Assembly: GCA_030068075.1 (NCBI GenBank)
Contig: CM057833.1
Location: 42,985,587 to 43,049,586 of the forward strand
Direction: 5' to 3'
Origin: Paguma larvata
Lineage: Eukaryota; Chordata; Mammalia; Carnivora; Viverridae
DNA: 64,000 bases
The first letter of the stretch is position 1, and the number at the start of each line of letters is the position of its first letter. This document shows, piece after piece, positions 58,741-64,000 of the stretch. The notes below the pieces were generated by a model. It was not told where the DNA came from. It saw only the letters and a list, made by a program, of their open reading frames with translations, and ran no database searches. Position numbers and translations under genes: made by a program.

Positions 58741-59240
58741 AAACCAAGTAGCCTATCATAGAGAACCTGCCAAGATATTTCATTGATCCAACAAACACGT
58801 GCTGTTCATCAGGCACCAGGTACTGTTCTTGGCGCCAGTGATGAGGCGCGAAACAGAGCTGCAAAATTTGATGACGGAAGAGTGACGGCATGCAATTTCG
58901 CCCTGTGTCTGCAGCGTTAATTCGGTGACCAAATTAAGAAATGAATTACAAGGGCTGGGGGGGAGAAAGTAACAGGTAAAGGGAAAAACTGGTTGGCCAC
59001 CGAGACTTGTGACAGCACCCAAGAGGTAACGAGGCTGAGCCGGCCAATTCAGATGGCACACAAAAAGACTCATCAACAGTGGCAGGTTTATAGAACATGA
59101 CAGAGGAAGCTGTGCCTGAGCTGAGAAGAGGAAGCAGAGAAGGAAGCAGAGAAAAACAAAGTCTGTGATAAAAACTGGAAAGGAGCCACGAAAGGCTACA
59201 AAAAACAAGGAAGGCCATTTTCGAACTGGATCCTGGAGTG
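58740..59240 (-). mobile_element. L2 LINE fragment
   Basis: TTTCATTGATCCAACAAACA, CAGGCACCAGGTACTGTTCT and TGGCGCCAGTGATGAG give the antisense L2 tail, followed by diverged L2-like sequence. Confidence 0.5.
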
Positions 59241-59584
59241 ACTGAAAAGCCAGAGTGTCATCTGAGGGTGCAAGTAGTTATAATCACACTTTTTTTGCAT
59301 GTGAGCAAGCAAGTGAGGCTTTAAACCCTTGAATTGGGCTAGCAGGGGGAGGGGCCTGTGGTGTGAACATTCATACTTTCACTCGCATTTTAATTTTTAT
59401 TGCAGTAAAATCTTGAAAATATTAGAAGGACTAAAAACTTTTAAATACTATCCGAGTCACATTTATCCTTCTCTAGAATCTTCTAGAAGAAAAAAAATAG
59501 CCAGGTCTCGAACAGAGGTATGACGAACTATGTTGAAGACAAAATATGAAGGCTTTCTAATACTAATAAATAATTTTAAAAATA

Positions 59585-60250
59585 TTTAGTGAGTGTCTGT
59601 TTCGAGCCAGGCTGAGGACTAGAGAGACAACTCGAGCTGTCTGGAGAGTAAGACTGGAGGAAAAAAAGACGAGAAAACAAGACACAGTTCCTGCCCTTTC
59701 AGAACTTACTGTCTTTAAAGGGGAGACAGACAATAAAGGAGTAATCGTAAAGTGTGATAGGAAATTTCAAGATGTAAGGGGCAAATTTCTTGCCTTCCAT
59801 GGGGGTGAATTTACTGAATGTAGGAAATCTGGAAAGTTTTCCAGAGGGTTTTTAAACTATAATCTGCCAGGAAGTAGGAAAGCCAGGAAAATGCATATGA
59901 GATGAAAAGAGAGAGAGCCAAAGACTACAACGGTATGTGCAAAGGCCCTGGGGTGAGTAAGAGGAAAACAACAGAGAAGAATTAAAAGCCAATGGAATAT
60001 GACTGGAGTTCTAGAGAGGTAAGAGTGAGAAGGGAATCTGGGAATGTGGCCGAACACCAGATCTGAGAGGGCTACTTAAACTTGACAAGGAGTCTGCACT
60101 TCGTTCTAAGGGAATGGGAAGCCACTGAAATATTTATGTGGAAGAGAGAGGTGCTGTTATTTAAATTTTAGGAAGAGTGCTGTGTGAAGGATGATCTAAA
60201 AGGGAGGAAGGGTAAAGGTGGAGAATCGAGTTGATGGATTAACTTGGTTG
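59585..60250 (-). mobile_element. L2 LINE fragment
   Basis: Antisense L2 order: CAGTTCCTGCCCTTTCAGAA, GGGGAGACAGACAATAAAGG, GCAAAGGCCCTGGGGTG, GAGTCTGCACTTCGTTCTAA, GGGAATGGGAAGCCACTGAA. Confidence 0.62.
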
Positions 60251-60477
60251 CTGATTAATCGGCCGGCCCATTAACGGAAAAAGCAGTGCCAAATGACGGG
60301 CTCACCTCTCCGTACTTCCTTTCTCTTTGCGATTTGGCCCTTGAAGTTCTCCCTTGGAAACCCTCAGAACAGATATTCTATTCTGCCCAGCTTGTCTAGT
60401 GGGTCTCAGTAAGAGGGATGGTCTGAACAAGCAAATCTGTCGTAACCGGAAGCAGAAGTCCCATAGAAGAGAAGAAG

Positions 60478-60945
60478 ATGGAGAAAATTCCTTCAAGGCA
60501 GCGGGTAAGAGGAGCAGACCTTGACATATGGAGGTTTTCTAAGGCTAGGAAGAGGTTCGTGTTTCGGATATTCGAGGAGGAGGAAGAGCCTTGCCCCGCC
60601 AGCTCACAGTGTCCCCGCAAGTGGAAAGAGCTCAAAGAGAAAGGACTGCCTGAGTCCCAGATTTGCCGCCTCTACAAAATTCCCCGATCTCTAGCAGGGC
60701 AGGGAAGCAACGGAATCACCTTCCTTCAAAAGCCCTTAGCCTATGCAGGCTTAGATGGTGATCCCTGCGGTGGTAAGGACCGTGGACCACGAGTGTGGAC
60801 CGTGGACCAGAGGGCTCTTCCTGAAGATGCTGTAGATGCACAAGCCTGTACCATTTGCCTAAATCCCCCCTGCAGTAGGAGAGGGAACCCTAATAATGAC
60901 TATAATTCAACGTCTCAATACTTTGGCAAGGGAGGGGGGAGTTGA
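60478..60945 (+). other. Unexplained 155-codon ORF in a repeat-free island
   Basis: An open frame from ATG to TGA running away from USP24, about 3.9 kb upstream of its start codon. The product is basic and Cys-containing: an N-terminal acidic run (EEEEE at 36-40), a KWKELKEKGLPESQI segment, and a late CTICLNPPC cluster. It lies between an L2 (ending about 60250) and two SINEs (from 60980), in sequence I cannot assign to a repeat. A small direct repeat GGACCGTGGACCA-like lies near 60778-60812. I recognise no family and see no promoter or poly-A signal, so it may be chance. Confidence 0.2.
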
Positions 60946-60982
60946 GTGGGCTTTGTTTTTGAAAAAATAAAATGGCATTTAA

Positions 60983-61194
60983 ATTTTTTTTAATATTTCT
61001 TTTTGAGAGAGAGAGAGACAGACAGAGTGCAAGCAAGGGAGGGGCAGAGAGAGAGGGAGACACAGAATCTGAAGCAGGCTCCAGGCTCTGAGCTGTCAGC
61101 ACAGAGTTCGACTTGGGGCTCGAACACACGGAGCGAGAGATCACGACCTGAGCTGAAGTCGGATGCTTCACCCACTGAGCCACCCAGGTGCCCC
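60983..61194 (-). mobile_element. CanSINE, left member of a tandem pair
   Basis: Full copy with T-rich tail and head complement GAGCCACCCAGGTGCCCC. The sequence TAAAATGGCATTTAA (60968-60982) before it reappears only after the second SINE. Confidence 0.93.
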
Positions 61195-61196
61195 AG

Positions 61197-61402
61197 TTTT
61201 TTTTTTTAATGTTTATTTATTTTTGAGAGAGAGAGAGCGCGCGCACGAGCTGGGGAGGGGCAGAGCGAGAGGGAGACACAGAATCCGAAGCAGGCTCCAG
61301 GCTCTGAGCTGTCAGCACAGAGCCCAGTACAGGGCTCAAACTCACAAACTGTGAGATCCGTAATCGGAGCCAAAGTTGGATGCTTAACCACCCAGGTGCC
61401 CC
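61197..61402 (-). mobile_element. CanSINE, right member of a tandem pair
   Basis: Follows the first copy after two bases, same orientation, with a shortened head (AACCACCCAGGTGCCCC). It is followed by TAAAATGACATTTAA (61403-61417). Confidence 0.93.
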
Positions 61403-62687
61403 TAAAATGACATTTAACGTCCCACATTTTGGTGGAAGCAAATTCATTCCCATTGTATATGTTCAAGAACCAATGAAAACAGTCACCAGAAAAACTGGCA
61501 TTAATGGCTACGCCTTGAATACTCTACTCGGGCATTGGGTTTTTTCCTTTTTCTTTCTTTCTTTTTTTTTTTATGTAACAACTTTATCATGAGGTAATTC
61601 GCATACCATAGAGTTCACCCATTTAAAGTGTACAAGTCAATGGTTTTTAGTATATTCATGGATCTGTGCCACCATTGCCTGAATTTTAGAACAGTTTTCA
61701 TTACCTAAGATGGAAACCCCGTGCCCTTTAGCTATCTCTCTTCTGTATGCTCATTCCCCCGAGTGCTAAGCAACCACTAATCTACCTTCTGTCTGTATGG
61801 GTTTGCCTGTTCTAGAAACTTCATGTACGTGGAACCTTATCCTATGTAGTCTTTGTTGTCTGCCTTCTTTTACTTAGTATACTGTTTGCAAGTTTTATCC
61901 GTCTTCTATAGCATGGGTCAGTACTTCACTCCGTATTCTGGCTGAATAATATTGCATTAAAGATATGCCATATTTCGTTTATCCATTCATAATGGACATT
62001 TGAGTTGTTTTTACTGTTTGGGTATTATGAATAATGCCCCTATCACGGCTTATGCGAATGTTCTTGTGGGGACATGTTTTCATTCCTCCGTGGTCATTTG
62101 TATATCTTCTATTCAAGTCCTTTGCCTCTTTTCGAATTGGGTTATTTATCTTTTGTTTATTATGTTGTAAGACTTTTGTATTCTAGATCCAAGTTCTTTA
62201 CCAGGTATATTATTTGTAAATATTTTCTGGCCTCCTGTGGCTTGTCCATCATTTTGCTAGTGTCCGTTGAAGCACATAAGCTCTTAGATTTGATGAAGTC
62301 CAATTTATTTTGTTTTCTTTTATTGCTTGTGCTTTTGGTGGTCTATCCAAGAAATCACTACCAAATTTCCTATCGCGAAATGTTCTTGCCTATATTTTCT
62401 TCTAAGAGTCTTATGGTAGATCTTTGATCCATTTTGAGTTCATTTTTGTGGATGGTGTGAAGTAAAGATCTAATTCTCTTCGTTTGCCTTCGGCGATCTA
62501 ATTGTCCCCGTATTATTTGCTGAAAAGATTATTCTTTCCGCATCGAATGGTCTTGCACGCTTGTCAAACATCAATTAAACATGGACACATAGGTCATTTC
62601 TGGAATCTCAATTCTTTCCTATTGATCTGTATGTCTGTCTTTATGCCTGTGGCACATTGTCTTGATTAAAGTTCCTTCGTGGTCAAT

Positions 62688-62801
62688 TTTTTTTTATTTT
62701 TAGTTTTTAGAAGAGAGGGGAGGGGCAGGCCCTGCGATCATGACCTGAGCCAAAGTCGAGAGTCCAATCCTATGAAGCCTACGAAGCCACCTAGGCGTCC
62801 G
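62688..62801 (-). mobile_element. CanSINE fragment in the L1
   Basis: T-rich tail then GAGGGGAGGGGCAGGCCCTG jumping to CGATCATGACCTGAGCCAAA and a diverged head CCACCTAGGCGTCCG. The central part is missing. Confidence 0.8.
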
Positions 62802-62826
62802 TTTGTGGTGAGTTTAGTTTTTATTT

Positions 62827-63021
62827 TTAAAAAATTTTTTTAACATTTTTATGTATTATTGAGAGACAGAGAGAGAGCATGAGAGGGGCAGAGAGAGAGG
62901 GAGACACAGAATCCGAAGGAGGCTCCAGGCTCTGAGCTGTCAGCACAGAGCCCAACGCGGGGCTTGAACTCACAAACTGCCGAAGCTGGACGCCTAACCG
63001 ACTGAGCCACCCAGGCGCCCC
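62827..63021 (-). mobile_element. CanSINE in the L1, left arm of an inverted pair
   Basis: Near full length, ending GACTGAGCCACCCAGGCGCC plus CC. Flanks TGTGGTGAGTTT and TGTGGCAAGTTT look like its target duplication. Confidence 0.93.
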
Positions 63022-63047
63022 TGTGGCAAGTTTTAAAATCAAGTACA

Positions 63048-63260
63048 GGGACGCCTGGGTGGCTCAGTCGGTTAGGCTGCAGACTTCGGCTCAGGTCATG
63101 ATCTCACAGTCCGTGAGTTCGAGCCCTGCATTGGGCTCTGTGCTGACAGCTCAGAGCCTGGAGCCTGCTTTGGATTCTGTGTCCCTCTCTCTCTCTGCTC
63201 TTCCCTTGCTCACGCTCTGTCTCCATGTCTCTCAAAAAAAAAAAAAAAAAAAAAAAAAAA
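63048..63260 (+). mobile_element. CanSINE in the L1, right arm of an inverted pair
   Basis: Head GGGACGCCTGGGTGGCTCAG, full body, and a 26-base A-tail (about 63235-63260). Target duplication about AAAATCAAGT(A/C)CA on both sides. It is a young copy. Confidence 0.94.
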
Positions 63261-64000
63261 CGTTATAAAATCAAGTCCAAGTCCCCCAACTTTGTTCTTT
63301 TTCATGATTGTTTTGGCCATTCTGAGTTCCTGGCAATTATATGTGAATTTTAGAATCAGTTTTTCAGTTTCTACAAGGAAGTCCGCTGGGATTCTCATAG
63401 GGATTACATGGAGTCGGTAAGCAGATTTGGGGACTATTACCATCTTGACAATAGTAAGTCTTCCAATCCATGAGCGTGGACTTCTTTCCAATTATTTGAA
63501 TCTCCTTTCATTTCTTTTAGGAGTGTTTTTTACTCTTCGGGGTACATCTTGTACTTCTTTTGCTAGCTTTATTCCTAAACACTTTACTCTTTTTGATGCT
63601 ACTGTAAATGGAGTTGTTCTCATAATTTCATAGTTGGATTGTTTGATTGCAAATGTATAGAAATACAGTTGAATTTTATAAATGAATCTTCTACCCTACA
63701 ATCTTGCTAAACTTGTCGATTAATTCTAATCAATTTTTAGTGGATTTCTTCGGATTTTCCACATACAAGATCCTGTTATCTGTGAATAAAGATAGTTTTT
63801 GCTTCTTTCTTTCCAATCTGGATGCCTTGTTTGTTTTCTTGTCTAATTGCCCTGGCTAGAACCTCCAGTACAGTGTTGAGTAGAGTTGCCGATGGAAGCC
63901 ATGGTTGTTTAGTGCCTGATCTTAGGAGGAAAGCCTCTAATCCTTCACCATTAAGAATGATGTTTGCTTTGGGGTTTTCATACATGACTTTTATTATTTT

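Larger units (their letters stand above)
61560..64000 (-). mobile_element. L1 LINE, 3' UTR and ORF2, runs off the right edge
   Basis: The plus strand reads as antisense L1: CATAGAGTTCACCCATTTAA, CACTAATCTACCTTCTGTCT, TTGATCCATTTTGAGTTCAT, ATAGTAAGTCTTCCAATCCA, and CTAATTGCCCTGGCTAGAAC near the edge. Minus frames at 63210-63491 and 63776-63985 carry ORF2 text (for example KLILKFTYNCQELRMAKTIM and KNKVGGLGLDF). It is interrupted by three SINEs and is not intact. Confidence 0.85.

Noticed and set aside
63776..63985. 69-codon minus frame resembling a conserved protein
   Set aside because: It is a remnant of L1 ORF2, part of the antisense L1 at the right edge.

Overview
The window is ordinary mammalian nuclear DNA, very probably from a cat-family carnivore (Feliformia, likely Felidae). 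About twenty copies of a tRNA-derived carnivore SINE (CanSINE, head motif GGGGCGCCTGGGTGGCTCAG) lie on both strands. They sit among old L1, L2, MIR and DNA-transposon fragments. There are no prokaryotic genes, CRISPR arrays or operons.

One protein-coding gene is recognised with confidence: the 5' part of USP24 (ubiquitin-specific peptidase 24) on the minus strand. The start codon is at 56612. Sixteen coding exons run leftwards to 4632, with splice phases that join into 1854 nt, or 618 codons. The human protein is about 2620 residues, so the window holds roughly the first quarter: the N-terminal UBA domain, a Gly/Ser/Pro-rich linker with a PPxY motif, and the start of the long helical scaffold. 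The peptidase domain lies outside. Transcription starts in a CpG island (about 55.95-57.56 kb) with a YY1 motif and an upstream ORF. Intron 1 is 28.7 kb; intron 14 is only 88 bp and appears to use a GC donor.

Layout: 1-4631 is part of intron 16; 4632-9417 is the dense cluster of exons 16 to 9; 9418-27616 holds exons 8 to 2 among SINE, L1, L2 and MIR copies; 27617-56294 is intron 1, dominated by a 5.5 kb old L1 with nested insertions (31.3-36.8 kb) and L2 pieces; 56295-57560 is exon 1 and the promoter; 57560-64000 is the 5' flank, with L2 copies, one unexplained 155-codon ORF, clustered SINEs and an antisense L1 running off the right edge.

I found no convincing previously undescribed system. 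The points most worth a second look are the non-canonical donor of the tiny intron 14 followed by a weak donor, a short exon-16-like copy in intron 16, the YY1/uORF arrangement, two unusual SINE pairs upstream of the gene, and the orphan ORF at 60.5 kb. All family names come from recall and by-eye comparison; no alignment or database search was run.
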